The notes beneath the pieces are model-generated. The model ran no database searches, had not been told where the DNA came from, and saw only the letters and a program-made list of their open reading frames with translations. From the NCBI GenBank assembly GCA_033558025.1, contig JAUCEF010000004.1, positions 1,860,001 to 1,924,000 of the forward strand: a stretch of DNA of 64,000 bases, given 5' to 3'. This document shows positions 47,147 to 59,345 of this stretch, one piece after another (position 1 is the stretch's first letter; every line of letters starts with the position of its first letter). The position numbers and the translations under genes were made by a program. Source of the stretch: Phytophthora sp. 'mugwort' (lineage: Eukaryota; Oomycota; Peronosporomycetes; Peronosporales; Peronosporaceae).

Positions 47147-47401
47147 TTACCAGCCGTAGCCAATGCCGCCGAAGCCACCCCAGCGTCCCCATGGTCCCCA
47201 TCCGTAGCCTCCCCATCCCGGGAAACCCTTGTGCCACCACTCCTTCTTGCCGTTCTCGGCGTCCGCGCTCTCCTTGTCGACAGGAACAGCAAAGCTGGGC
47301 GTGTCAGCCGCTGCGAGAGCTCTCAGTGCAGACGGACCGGCAGCGGTAGCGACGCCGGCACCAGCGACGAGGGCGGTGACGACGAAAGTAGTGAGCTTCA
47401 T
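47147..47401 (-). CDS. Small secreted Gly/Trp-rich protein (84 aa), unit 17
   Basis: Majority protein form. The probable 5' UTR has gttccgagc in place of gttcagagc, as in units 14 and 18. Confidence 0.8.
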   Translation of the reverse strand: MKLTTFVVTALVAGAGVATAAGPSALRALAAADTPSFAVPVDKESADAENGKKEWWHKGFPGWGGYGWGPWGRWGGFGGIGYGW

Positions 47402-47707
47402 GTTCGTTGCGGAAACTGTGCGAAGTGAGGCAAGTTGGTTTGTGTGAACTGGTGACACAATGGTTCGTTCCGAGCTGGTTTTGATGGAACCTCTTCTTCG
47501 TCTTCTCCAAGACGGCGTCAATCTTGAGGATTGATTGAGTGCCGCCAACTCGAACATTTATGTAGTGCAAGAAAAGTCCTCGATTTCGCGGGTATTTGTT
47601 CGCTTGGATGAAAGATTTAACTTCCCTTGGAGGTGGAATCTTAGAACAGCCACAACTCCATTTGTTGCCAACATAACAAGTCGAGAATCAACACCACCAT
47701 CACAGCC

Positions 47708-48154
47708 ATGAAGTTCAGCGTCTTCCTCGTCGCCATGATGGCCATTCTCGGTACTGTCGCCGCTGCTGACCAACCTGTCGTCAAGACTCCGACCGAAGCT
47801 CTCGAAAAGGTTCAAGCGTCTGCGTTACCCGATGGTGTCACGCTGATTGGAACTGCAGAGAAGATCGACCCTCCTGCTGGAGCTGCTACGACCATCGCGA
47901 AGGAAGCCCACCAGGACGACGACAAGGAGCAGCTCGGTTTGGGCCTTGGCGGATGGGGACTCGGCGGTTGGGGACTCGGAGGCTGGGGTGGCTGGGGCGG
48001 TTGGGGTGGCTTTGGCCCCTACCGCTTCGGCTTCTTGCACGGCGGCTACCCTGGCTGGGCGTATCCGTTGGGTTACTGGAACCTGTTCGGCGCTGGTCTG
48101 TACGGCGGTGGGTGTGGTCTGGGCATTCCTTTCGGTGGTCTATACTATTGCTAG
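47708..48154 (+). CDS. Secreted Gly/Trp-rich protein (148 aa), Gln69 form, unit 17
   Basis: Full-length repeat but Gln69, the only 148-aa copy with this change; GAT at Asp42. It shares Gln69 with the 145-aa copy of unit 14, so the two changes have recombined. Confidence 0.85.
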   Translation: MKFSVFLVAMMAILGTVAAADQPVVKTPTEALEKVQASALPDGVTLIGTAEKIDPPAGAATTIAKEAHQDDDKEQLGLGLGGWGLGGWGLGGWGGWGGWGGFGPYRFGFLHGGYPGWAYPLGYWNLFGAGLYGGGCGLGIPFGGLYYC

Positions 48155-49193
48155 ATGGATTCAAGTAACCTCGGATTACCTCAAATGGCTAGCAGCTTAC
48201 ATTGTCGCCGAGGGTAGATCGACGTCGTAGGGTTAGCTTGCTATACATGCTTCCTTTCGTTATGAAGTTCTGAATTTGGCTTTCGGTGGTCAATGACTAG
48301 CTAAAACAAGAAACTTATCGGGAATGATGCTACTAGCTCATGAGGCCAACGAAGTTTTGTTGATCCTCTTTCCGTGGAACTTAATTGACAATTACAGCCG
48401 ACGTTTGTGATGTATCATGTTCCTTGCTTTATTCAAAACAAACAACTGTTTTTGTTTCTCGTTCTGATGATAGTGTGTAGACCGCATGATCAAGACACTA
48501 TTGAGCATATTAAACTCCCGAATTATCGGCGGCAAGTACTACGTCCTTGACCCGTAGACTATTTGCGTCCTATACTGTACCTTAGACGTTTTGGGCGAAA
48601 AATTGTCTTAAATCAGTTTTCATTTGGGTTATTAAAGTCACCACGCGACTTTCACGAGCGCTGTGCTTGCGAGCTCGTGTGTAGAGGTCTACTAAACTGC
48701 ATAAGAGCTTTGCTCTAATGCCTCATCAGAACAACAAAAGAGTTTCGTCAGCAGAGTAAACCTGCCGAAATGCTGTTCCATCCATAAACGTTACTTTTTT
48801 AATTGCGGCACCAGGTAGCGGTATTTTCTAGATGGTTGTTTTGCCTGTTCACCTCGGGAAGAACGAGTTCTAGTTCCTCATCTTGCTCTACTACTACTAC
48901 TAGGTCGACCTCACCCCCATTACAGCGACTCCCGCACCTCAACTAACACGTGTACAAACATTGTGGTGATGCTTCAAAAAGGTCAAACATCCTAAAAATG
49001 GCCCGAAATCCCTATTGGACCAGAATTACAAAAATGTGCGCATAAGCAGACACAACTTAACCTGCATTCGAAATACTGGTGCATGTTCAGCCCTAACTAG
49101 TGATATCACACGATAACGGAAGTCGAGGAAGTTGGAATTGATTCAAGTTTGGAAAGCAATGGTCGATCGACCCGTGCGCTCCGTCACCAGCGA

Positions 49194-49448
49194 TTACCAT
49201 CCGTAGCCAATGCCGCCGAAGCCACCCCAGCGTCCCCATGGTCCCCATCCGTAGCCCCCCCATCCCGGGAAACCCTTGTGCCACCACTCCTTCTTGCCGT
49301 TCTCGGCGTCCGCGCTCTCCTTGTCGACAGGAACAGCAAAGCTGGGCGTGTCAGCCGCTGCGAGAGCTCTCAGTGCAGACGGACCGGCAGCGGTAGCGAC
49401 GCCGGCACCAGCGACGAGGGCGGTGACGACGAAAGTAGTGAGCTTCAT
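49194..49448 (-). CDS. Small secreted Gly/Trp-rich protein (84 aa), unit 18
   Basis: Majority protein form. It combines the GGA penultimate codon with the GGG variant in the tail, both silent. Confidence 0.8.
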   Translation of the reverse strand: MKLTTFVVTALVAGAGVATAAGPSALRALAAADTPSFAVPVDKESADAENGKKEWWHKGFPGWGGYGWGPWGRWGGFGGIGYGW

Positions 49449-49754
49449 GTTCGTTGCGGAAACTGTGCGAAGTGAGGCAAGTTGGTTTGTGTGAACTGGT
49501 GACACAATGGTTCGTTCCGAGCTGGTTTTGATGGAACCTCTTCTTCGTCTTCTCCAAGACGGCGTCAATCTTGAGGATTGATTGAGTGCCGCCAACTCGA
49601 ACATTTATGTAGTGCAAGAAAAGTCCTCGATTTCGCGGGTATTTGTTCGCTTGGATGAAAGATTTAACTTCCCTTGGAGGTGGAATCTTAGAACAGCCAC
49701 AACTCCATTTGTTGCCAACATAACAAGTCGAGAATCAACACCACCATCACAGCC

Positions 49755-50201
49755 ATGAAGTTCAGCGTCTTCCTCGTCGCCATGATGGCCATTCTCGGTA
49801 CTGTCGCCGCTGCTGACCAACCTGTCGTCAAGACTCCGACCGAAGCTCTCGAAAAGGTTCAAGCGTCTGCGTTACCCGATGGTGTCACGCTGATTGGAAC
49901 TGCAGAGAAGATCGACCCTCCTGCTGGAGCTGCTACGACCATCGCGAAGGAAGCCCACAAGGACGACGACAAGGAGCAGCTCGGTTTGGGCCTTGGCGGA
50001 TGGGGACTCGGCGGTTGGGGACTCGGAGGCTGGGGTGGCTGGGGCGGTTGGGGTGGCTTTGGCCCCTACCGCTTCGGCTTCTTGCACGGCGGCTACCCTG
50101 GCTGGGCGTATCCGTTGGGTTACTGGAACCTGTTCGGCGCTGGTCTGTACGGCGGTGGGTGTGGTCTGGGCATTCCTTTCGGTGGTCTATACTATTGCTA
50201 G
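49755..50201 (+). CDS. Secreted Gly/Trp-rich protein (148 aa), unit 18
   Basis: Protein identical to unit 2, with the silent GAT at Asp42. Confidence 0.85.
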   Translation: MKFSVFLVAMMAILGTVAAADQPVVKTPTEALEKVQASALPDGVTLIGTAEKIDPPAGAATTIAKEAHKDDDKEQLGLGLGGWGLGGWGLGGWGGWGGWGGFGPYRFGFLHGGYPGWAYPLGYWNLFGAGLYGGGCGLGIPFGGLYYC

Positions 50202-51056
50202 ATGGATTCAAGTAACCTCGGATTACCTCAAATGGCTAGCAGCTTACATTGTCGCCGAGAGTAGATCGACGTCGTAGGGTTAGCTTGCTATACATGCTTC
50301 CTTTCGTTATGAAGTTCTGAATTTGGTTTTCGGTGGTCAATGACTAGCTAAAACAAGAAACTTATCGGGAATGATGCTACTAGCTCATGAGGCCAACGAA
50401 GTTTTGTTGATCCTCTTTCCGTGGAACTTAATTGACAATTACAGCCGACGTTTGTGATGTATCATGTTCCTTGCTTTATTCAAAACAAACAACTGTTTTT
50501 GTTTCTCGTTCTGATGATAGTGTGTAGACCGCATGATCAAGACACTATTGAGCATATTAAACTCCCGAATTATCGGCGGCAAGTACTACGTCCTTGACCC
50601 GTAGACTATTTGCGTCCTATACTGTACCTTAGACGTTTTGGGCGAAAAATTGTCTTAAATCAGTTTTCATTTGGGTTATTAAAGTCACACCACGCGACTT
50701 TCACGAGCGCTGTGCTTGCGAGCTCGTATGTGAAGGTCTACTAAACTGCATAAGAGCTTTGCTCTAATGCCTCATCAGAACAACAAAAGAGTTTCGTCAG
50801 CAGAGTAAACCTGCCGAAATGCTGTTCCATCCATAAACGTTACTTTTTTAATTGCGGCACCAGGTAGCGGTATTTTCTAGATGGTTGTTTTGCCTGTTCA
50901 CCTCGGGAAGAACGAGTTCTAGTTCCTCATCTTGATCTACTACTACTGCTACTAGGTCTGTCTGGCGCTGGTCGGTACGGCGGCGGGTGATAATAAAAAA
51001 AATCGTTTTTGCTAGCTACCGCTAAACACGAACCCTAACCGTCCCTTCGTGAACAA

Positions 51057-51874
51057 TGGCATCGATGGCACATTCTTGGCCGCAAGTTCACTATCAAGCG
51101 CCAACTACCCTTCATCGACAAGTTCTACCTGGACATTTCAGGCATTCGTACGTCTGAAGTGGCTAACCAGCTCTTCATGGGACTGTCAGCGATTGGAGCA
51201 CGACCATTGTTTTGGACACCACGTGATGTCAGTATGGAGGCTCAGGTGGCCATGCCAACGTGGCGCTTCTACTTCGGCCAAGAAATGCCCCCCCCCTCGT
51301 GTTTGAAAGTGCGTGGATTCGTGACAAACCAATTAGCGTATGGTGGACACTTTTGTTCGACGCGAGGAAAACGCTCTGTTGCGCCACTCGAGCGAGCTAC
51401 TGGCTTTAGGCAGTCGCCGTATGCAATAGTGCTTCCCTCCGAAAGTGACCGTCTTCACCATAAGCAACGCGACACTGCGCAAGCTGTAGACAACCCCATC
51501 AACTCAACCCATGATGATCATATCATTGTGGCCACGCCAGATCGACACCCAGTCGCGCCAAGCGATTTTCCTACGTCTGCGACGCAAGAGCTGCCCCCCC
51601 ATGGCATATCTCGCCAAGCATCCGTTCGTTCGAGAATGCAGACACCTTAGGCGGCTGGTTGACATCCTCTTCAGGACCCGTTTTACACGACCACGGTTCT
51701 CAATTGACAATTGAAGAACAATCGGACATGGAAATGGAATCTGCTCCAAGCGATGAAGACGTGGATATGCTGCATCATCCTGAATCAGGATTTAAGCGAA
51801 GCGAGTCGTCTCTCGCAGATGCAAACCCTTTTGCACCCCTCGATACGATGGAATGCAACTTTGAAACCTTTTAA
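51057..51874 (+). pseudogene. LINE ORF1-like remnant, copy 5
   Basis: The C9 tract keeps the first two parts in frame, but ccttagg makes a stop at 51648-51650, shortening it relative to copy 4. The acidic part ends at 51874. Confidence 0.5.
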
Positions 51875-52224
51875 CCGGAAGTTCAGGAGGGTATGCGTCT
51901 GGTGTCCTCATCACTCCTCAGTTGGTTCGCACTAGCACGGCCCCTGAACCTCAAGAGCCGCTGCCGACTAAAAGACGCGCAACGGACCTCAACAAGCGTT
52001 CGAGCGCAAACCTCAAACCGGACGAAGAAATCCTGGTCTCGGCACAGTAGACTTGTCTAGAATCTCATGAGGACCGCCTCATTCAAAACGTACAACACAT
52101 AGGCCCCGCTAAGAAGCTCTTGCATGAGTCCAAGAACATGGATCAGGTGGTCCAATCCATTCCCGCGATGCCAATTGCGTGGTCAACTGCGTTTTAGTGT
52201 GATCTGGCTTCAGAAGGCAACGAC

Positions 52225-55200
52225 ATGAAGGACATTGCTGATCGAATCCTGGGATTGTCTGGAAATCTTGGAAGCAAAAACTCAAAGGCTCTGAAGAAAT
52301 ATCAGAAAATTATGAAAAATGGAGCTGCATCTGAATTAGCACTCGCTCGTCAACAACTTGAAGAGTGTACAGTGGTCGTCGCCCGTGATGATGCTGATGA
52401 ACAAGCTGAAATCGATTTATACTTTGCCAGACAACGGTACACTGAGTGTAAAAACTAATGGTAAAAAGAATGACGAACTCCGTTCTGTTGTCGTCACTGT
52501 CTGCTCAAACCCAGCTGCATTCCGAAACTTTTTTTCAAGCTTTTTTTTCGGAATGGAGTTGGGTTTGAGCAGGCAGTGACGACAGCAAAACGGAGCTCGT
52601 CATTTTCTTTCGCGCAGCACGCTACAAACTTCGTCATACTCTGTTTGATTCGATTAATAGGCTGATGGTACCGTGCCTAGCGATCCAACTGACATTTAAT
52701 CAGGGTTTCCAGGATCACTGGGGCGAGAGTTTTGGTGACACGCGGTATACCGAAGGAAATCCGAACTTGATGAAGCTGCGCAGCATCGCTTGCTAGACTC
52801 GATTGACCGCAAGCTCAATTTGGAGCCAAGAACAGTTTAGATAATGAGCAAACGGTTGATGAATTGGCTGCGTCAATGCGGACGATGCGGTCGTACTCAG
52901 CACCAGGTCCTGATGGTTTTATAGCGGCATTTTACCAAGTGGATCCGAAAGTATCTGGTGAAATTTTGCTCATAGTTTTTCGTTACCAAATGAATTGTTG
53001 CCGCATCAGCGCCATTCTTCTGTGGCACTTTTGTCCAAGAAAGGAAATTGTGCGGACCCGGGTAATTTCCGACCTATTACGTTGATCCCCGTGGAAGTCA
53101 AAGTGCTGTCTCGGTTGTTAGCATATCGACTGAAACTTTCATTGCTACATTAGTGCATCCTGACCAGAAAGGTTTTATACCAGGACGGTCAATCCATCAT
53201 CAAGTAATATTGGTGCGCGATCTTCAGCATTTAATTAGTAGTCGTGGTGGTAAAGCGGTTGCGGCTGTTCTTGATTTTGCGAAAGCATACGATCGTGTCA
53301 ACCGTGGTTACTTGTTCAAGGTGATGGAGCGACAAGGTTTCGGATCAAATTTCCTTGCTTGGATTCGACTACTCTGCAATGGTTCAATGTGCTCTCTGAT
53401 GATCAATGGATGGGCGCTTGATCCACTAGCGCCATCTCGGGGCGTTAAGCATGGGGACCCTTTGTCACCATACCTATTTGCACTATCACTGGAACCGCTA
53501 GGAAATTTACTACGAGCCAGAAGAGAGCTGGGCGTTGTGATTGATGCGTCTTTATCGATTCCCGTAGCTTTCTTTGCTGATGATACTCCGTTGTTTTCTC
53601 GAGATGTTTTCCACCTCGGAGAACAACTACAACTTGTTGATTGTTATTTGCTGGATTAGGGAGCAATGCTCAATCATTCGAAAAGTGTCGTCATGAGCCT
53701 TAACAATCATCGGGCGACTCCAACATTGGAGCCGCTCCATTCGCTGCAAGCAGGAGATATTGTCAAGTATCTTGGTATTCCGTTTGGAAATTTTGAGACA
53801 TCAACACAATATGCAACTCCGCTGGACAAGAAGCTCATGACTAGCCTTCGTTTGTTGGAAAGGTAGAGCGCGTACACTGATGGGGCGTCGGCTAATTTTC
53901 CAAGCGGTCATTCTGTCCATGGTTTGGTACTTCACGACAAGGATGAATATACCGGTCCGGTTCATTAGTGGTGGCAAAGTGTCGTGACTAGGTACATATT
54001 GTATAACCGCGTTGGCCCTGGAGGAGTTAGTATTTGTTCGGAAAGATCTGGCTACCCAGCCGCGAGAGGCTGACCGAATTGGGGTACAATAATTATGACC
54101 AGCATCCGTAGGCAGCGTTTTCTTCTTCTCCAACAACTCGCGCATGTGATGTATGGACACAACATGGATAACGCATTGGTAGAGCACCGATCTATTGCGG
54201 AACTATTACGACTTCGTTATGGAGTATTTGGACGTCCGTGGTCTAGTGATTTTTTGTTTCAAAACCCTCCCCGTCCGGCTGGATGGAGAGCAACTATGCT
54301 ACCAACGTGGTGGCGTCAAGTATTGAAGGATTGGAAACGACTCAAATGGCCAAGTAGGCCCTCCATTTGCTGCAGTAGGGTAAAAACGCTTCAGTATGCT
54401 TTGTTCAGCCCTATTTGGTGGAATACATCCCGTGAATTTCAAGTATGGCATACCCGAGGTTCGCCCTGGAAACCATTCGGGACAGGATCAAACAAGTTTA
54501 GACGCCTGTGCAGTGAACTCGCTGCCATGCAAAAGTGGTGTCTTGCTGACTTCTTAGACGAATATCATCATTGGCCGACAGCCTTTGTTTTCTTGTGGAA
54601 TGTGTGCAACGAGCTACAATCATTGCTTGGTCCATATATACAAACGTGATATTCTTCAACTGTATCGACAATTGAGTCAGATCTTTCACCGAGGGTTCCC
54701 ACATCCTGAAGCTGGTGGAATGAGTGTTGCAACCCGTGATGTATCAGTACCTGTCTGTGGTGTGCTAGTTGGAAAAAGTGCACGCTTTTTCCCGAATCTT
54801 CGGATACAGGAATGGAATACCCTTCTGGCACCTGCACAAACAATGGATACACATCCTATGTGTGAGCTTGGATGCCCCCAGCACGTACTTCACTCGACAC
54901 TCACAAGCTTCATATCACTCCGGCGTTGCATAATTCCAATCGTCCATGATGTGATGCTGCGGCTGTTCTTCGGTGACCCCATTATGGGATCCCAATTTTA
55001 TTTCTCGAAGTCAACTGAACAATGCGTTCGTAATTCATGTTTATCGTTTGAAACGGTGGAACACTGCTTATTTCCTGCCCGGCTTTGCCCGAGTATGTGG
55101 AAATCTCTTTGGGACACCGTGGAGCAAAGCTTTTGCGAAGCATTTATAATGGAAGTTACTGTTGTTCCCCACCTTGCGCGATGTTCACGCTAGTTGGAGG

Positions 55201-55567
55201 CACGAGCATGGGGTGTTAATTCTCCTTTGGAGAGTGCACACTGCTATTGTCTTTGACGCTACGTGGCGCCTATGTAATGACATCTACTTTCATGAAACAG
55301 AAGCACAGCAACCAAGCGTACCAAGCTTGGTCAGCTCGTTTGGGCGACATTGTCAATTTATCTACCAATACTCAACAGAGTTGGGCATTGAGGGAGATAC
55401 AGTTGTCTCTATCCTCCAACGTCTGGGATTTGACGCTCCCATGACGTTGAACGTACCTCCCCCTGAGCATCGAATATGGATCCCGCGTCCAGAGTCCAGT
55501 AATTATCCTATCTACGTAGCTAGCAGACCGAGAAGTCCTATAACCAGTAAATCAATTCTTTTCTATC
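52225..55567 (+). pseudogene. LINE reverse transcriptase pseudogene, copy 5
   Basis: Linker 52225-52458, RT N-terminal block 52864-53085, RT core 53153-53659, thumb 53666-53866, C-terminal Cys/His-like region 54585-55193, last frame 55162-55701 open through the junction. Confidence 0.87.
52467..52606. repeat. 140-bp hairpin inside LINE copy 5
   Basis: Same structure; one change at the arm base (aagaatgac) reduces pairing by a base. Confidence 0.9.
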
Positions 55568-55625
55568 TCTGTACGGCGGTGGGTGTGGTCTGGGCATTCC
55601 TTTCGGTGGTCTATACTATTGCTAG
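55568..55625 (+). pseudogene. 3' remnant of plus-strand Gly/Trp-rich gene after LINE copy 5
   Basis: The last 19 codons to TAG; junction tctgtac as in the intact gene and copies 1 and 6. Confidence 0.85.
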
Positions 55626-56667
55626 ATGGATTCAAGTAACCTCGGATTACCTCAAATGGCTAGCAGCTTACATTGTCGCCGAGGGTAGATCGACGTCGTA
55701 GGGTTAGCTTGCTATACATGCTTCCTTTCGTTATGAAGTTCTGAATTTGGTTTTCGGTGGTCAATGACTAGCTAAAACAAGAAACTTATCGGGAATGATG
55801 CTACTAGCTCATGAGGCCAACGAAGTTTTGTTGATCCTCTTTCCGTGGAACTTAATTGACAATTACAGCCGACGTTTGTGATGTATCATGTTCCTTGCTT
55901 TATTCAAAACAAACAACTGTTTTTGTTTCTCGTTCTGATGATAGTGTGTAGACCGCATGATCAAGACACTATTGAGCATATTAAACTCCCGAATTATCGG
56001 CGGCAAGTACTACGTCCTTGACCCGTAGACTATTTGCGTCCTATACTGTACCTTAGACGTTTTGGGCGAAAAATTGTCTTAAATCAGTTTTCATTTGGGT
56101 TATTAAAGTCACACCACGCGACTTTCACGAGCGCTGTGCTTGCGAGCTCGTGTGTAGAGGTCTACTAAACTGCATAAGAGCTTTGCTCTAATGCCTCATC
56201 AGAACAACAAAAGAGTTTCGTCAGCAGAGTAAACCTGCCGAAATGCTGTTCCATCCATAAACGTTACTTTTAATTGCGGCACCAGGTAGCGGTATTTTCT
56301 AGATGGTTGTTTTGCCTGTTCACCTCGGGAAGAACGAGTTCTAGTTCCTCATCTTGCTCTACTACTACTACTACTAGGTCGACCTCACCCCCATTACAGC
56401 GACTCCCGCACCTCAACTAACACGTGTACAAACATTGTGGTGATGCTTCAAAAAGGTCAAACATCCTAAAAATGGCCCGAAATCCCTATTGGACCAGAAT
56501 TACAAAAATGTGCGCATAAGCAGACACAACTTAACCTGCATTCGAAATACTGGTGCATGTTCAGCCCTAACTAGTGATATCACACGATAACGGAAGTCGA
56601 GGAAGTTGGAATTGATTCAAGTTTGGAAAGCAATGGTCGATCGACCCGTGCACTCCGTCACCAGCGA

Positions 56668-56922
56668 TTACCATCCGTAGCCAATGCCGCCGAAGCCACC
56701 CCAGCGTCCCCATGGTCCCCATCCGTAGCCTCCCCATCCCGGGAAACCCTTGTGCCACCACTCCTTCTTGCCGTTCTCGGCGTCCGCGCTCTCCTTGTCG
56801 ACAGGAACAGCAAAGCTGGGCGTGTCAGCCGCTGCGAGAGCTCTCAGTGCAGACGGACCGGCAGCGGTAGCGACGCCGGCACCAGCGACGAGGGCGGTGA
56901 CGACGAAAGTAGTGAGCTTCAT
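56668..56922 (-). CDS. Small secreted Gly/Trp-rich protein (84 aa), unit 20
   Basis: Majority protein form. Just beyond its stop the flank has cccgtgcactcc, otherwise seen in units 12 and 13. Confidence 0.8.
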   Translation of the reverse strand: MKLTTFVVTALVAGAGVATAAGPSALRALAAADTPSFAVPVDKESADAENGKKEWWHKGFPGWGGYGWGPWGRWGGFGGIGYGW

Positions 56923-57228
56923 GTTCGTTGCGGAAACTGTGCGAAGTGAGGCAAGTTGGTTTGTGTGAACTGGTGACACAATGGTTCGTTCAGAGCTGGT
57001 TTTGATGGAACCTCTTCTTCGTCTTCTCCAAGACGGCGTCAATCTTGAGGATTGATTGAGTGCCGCCAACTCGAACATTTATGTAGTGCAAGAAAAGTCC
57101 TCGATTTCGCGGGTATTTGTTCGCTTGGATGAAAGATTTAACTTCCCTTGGAGGTGGAATCTTAGAACAGCCACAACTCCATTTGTTGCCAACATAACAA
57201 GTCGAGAATCAACACCACCATCACAGCC

Positions 57229-57675
57229 ATGAAGTTCAGCGTCTTCCTCGTCGCCATGATGGCCATTCTCGGTACTGTCGCCGCTGCTGACCAACCTGTC
57301 GTCAAGACTCCGACCGAAGCTCTCGAAAAGGTTCAAGCGTCTGCGTTACCCGACGGTGTCACGCTGATTGGAACTGCAGAGAAGATCGACCCTCCTGCTG
57401 GAGCTGCTACGACCATCGCGAAGGAAGCCCACAAGGACGACGACAAGGAGCAGCTCGGTTTGGGCCTTGGCGGATGGGGACTCGGCGGTTGGGGACTCGG
57501 AGGCTGGGGTGGCTGGGGCGGTTGGGGTGGCTTTGGCCCCTACCGCTTCGGCTTCTTGCACGGCGGCTACCCTGGCTGGGCGTATCCGTTGGGTTACTGG
57601 AACCTGTTCGGCGCTGGTCTGTACGGCGGTGGGTGTGGTCTGGGCATTCCTTTCGGTGGTCTATACTATTGCTAG
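57229..57675 (+). CDS. Secreted Gly/Trp-rich protein (148 aa), unit 20
   Basis: Protein identical to unit 2. It has the long leader together with GCG at Ala39 and GAC at Asp42, a combination not seen in the other copies. Confidence 0.85.
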   Translation: MKFSVFLVAMMAILGTVAAADQPVVKTPTEALEKVQASALPDGVTLIGTAEKIDPPAGAATTIAKEAHKDDDKEQLGLGLGGWGLGGWGLGGWGGWGGWGGFGPYRFGFLHGGYPGWAYPLGYWNLFGAGLYGGGCGLGIPFGGLYYC

Positions 57676-58527
57676 ATGGATTCAAGTAACCTCGGATTAC
57701 CTCAAATGGCTAGCAGCTTACATTGTCGCCGAGAGTAGATCGACGTCGTAGGGTTAGCTTGCTATACATGCTTCCTTTCGTTATGAAGTTCTGAATTTGG
57801 TTTTCGGTGGTCAATGACTAGCTAAAACAAGAAACTTATCGGGAATGATGCTACTAGCTCATGAGGCCAACGAAGTTTTGTTGATCCTCTTTCCGTGGAA
57901 CTTAATTGACAATTACAGCCGACGTTTGTGATGTATCATGTTCCTTGCTTTATTCAAAACAAACAACTGTTTTTGTTTCTCGTTCTGATGATAGTGTGTA
58001 GACCGCATGATCAAGACACTATTGAGCATATTAAACTCCCGAATATCGGCGGCAAGTACTACGTCCTTGACCCGTAGACTATTTGCGTCCTATACTGTAC
58101 CTTAGACGTTTTGGGCGAAAAATTGTCTTAAATCAGTTTTCATTTGGGTTATTAAAGTCACACCACGCGACTTTCACGAGCGCTGTGCTTGCGAGCTCGT
58201 GTGTGAAGGTCTACTAAACTGCATAAGAGCTTTGCTCTAATGCCTCATCAGAACAACAAAAAAGTTTCGTCAGCAGAGTAAACCTGCCGAAATGCTGTTC
58301 CATCCATAAACGTTACTTTTAATTGCGGCACCAGGTAGCGGTATTTTCTAGATGGTTGTTTTGCCTCTTCACCTCGGGAAGAACGAGTTCTAGTTCCTCA
58401 TCTTGATCTACTACTACTGCTACTAGGTCTGTCTGGCGCTGGTCGGTACGGCGGCGGGTGATAATAAAAAAAATCGTTTTTGCTAGCTACCGCTAAACAC
58501 GAACCCTAACCGTCCCTTCGTGAACAA

Positions 58528-59345
58528 TGGCATCGATGGCACATTCTTGGCCGCAAGTTCACTATCAAGCGCCAACTATCCTTCATCGACAAGTTCTACC
58601 TGGACATTTCAGGCATTCGTACGTCTGAAGTGGCTAACCAGCTCTTCATGGGACTGTCAGCGATTGGAGCACGACCATTGTTTTGGACACCACGTGATGT
58701 CAGTATGGAGGCTCAGGTGGCCATGCCAACGTGGCGCTTCTACTTCGGCCAAGAAATGCCCCCCCCCTCGTGTTTGAAAGTGCGTGGATTCGTGACAAAC
58801 CAATTAGCGTATGGTGGACACTTTTGTTCGACGCGAGGAAAACGCTCTGTTGCGCCACTCGAGCGAGCTACTGGCTTTAGGCAGTCGCCGTATGCAATAG
58901 TGCTTCCCTCTGAAAGTGACCGTCTTCACCATAAGCAACGCGACACTGCGCAAGCTGTAGACAACCCCATCAACTCAACCCATGATGATCATATCATTGT
59001 GGCCACGCCAGATCGACACCCAGTCGCGCCAAGCGATTTTCCTACGTCTGCGACGCAAGAGCTGCCCCCCCATGGCATATCTCGCCAAGCATCCGTTCGT
59101 TCGAGAATGCAGACACCTTAGGCGGCTGGTTGACATCCTCTTCAGGACCCGTTTTACACGACCACGGTTCTCAATTGACAATTGAAGAACAATCGGACAT
59201 GGAAATGGAATCTGCTCCAAGCGATGAAGACGTGGATATGCTGCATCATCCTGAATCAGGATTTAAGCGAAGCGAGTCGTCTCTCGCAGATGCAAACCCT
59301 TTTGCACCCCTCGATACGATGGAATGCAACTTTGAAACCTTTTAA
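58528..59345 (+). pseudogene. LINE ORF1-like remnant, copy 6
   Basis: C9 keeps the first two parts in frame to a stop at 59119-59121 (ccttagg, as in copy 5). The acidic part ends at 59345. Confidence 0.5.

Larger units (their letters stand above)
46243..48291. repeat. Tandem unit 17, type A
   Basis: A 2049-bp unit. A two-T insertion in the spacer (ttacttttttaattg) is shared with the next two units, 18 and 19. The right end has tttggctttcgg, as in unit 2. Confidence 0.95.
48292..50338. repeat. Tandem unit 18, type A
   Basis: A 2047-bp unit upstream of LINE unit 19. Right end gccgagagtag. A two-base loss gives agtcaccacgcg in the spacer. Confidence 0.95.
50990..55567 (+). mobile_element. Degenerate LINE, copy 5 (mosaic)
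   Basis: A 4578-bp copy with flanking repeats at 50972-50989 and 55568-55585. Up to about 53491 it carries changes typical of copy 4. From 54185 on it carries changes of copies 1 and 6 (gagcaccg with copy 1; gaatatcatc and ttggccgac with copy 6). A crossover or conversion tract boundary therefore lies between these points. Confidence 0.87.
50339..55762. repeat. Tandem unit 19, type B (LINE-bearing)
   Basis: A 5424-bp unit. The spacer combines cgtatgtgaagg with aaaagag and the two-T insertion of units 17 and 18. No gene in the spacer to about 50958. Confidence 0.93.
55763..57812. repeat. Tandem unit 20, type A
   Basis: A 2050-bp unit standing alone between two LINE units. Right end gccgagagtag. 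Five TAC repeats. Confidence 0.95.
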
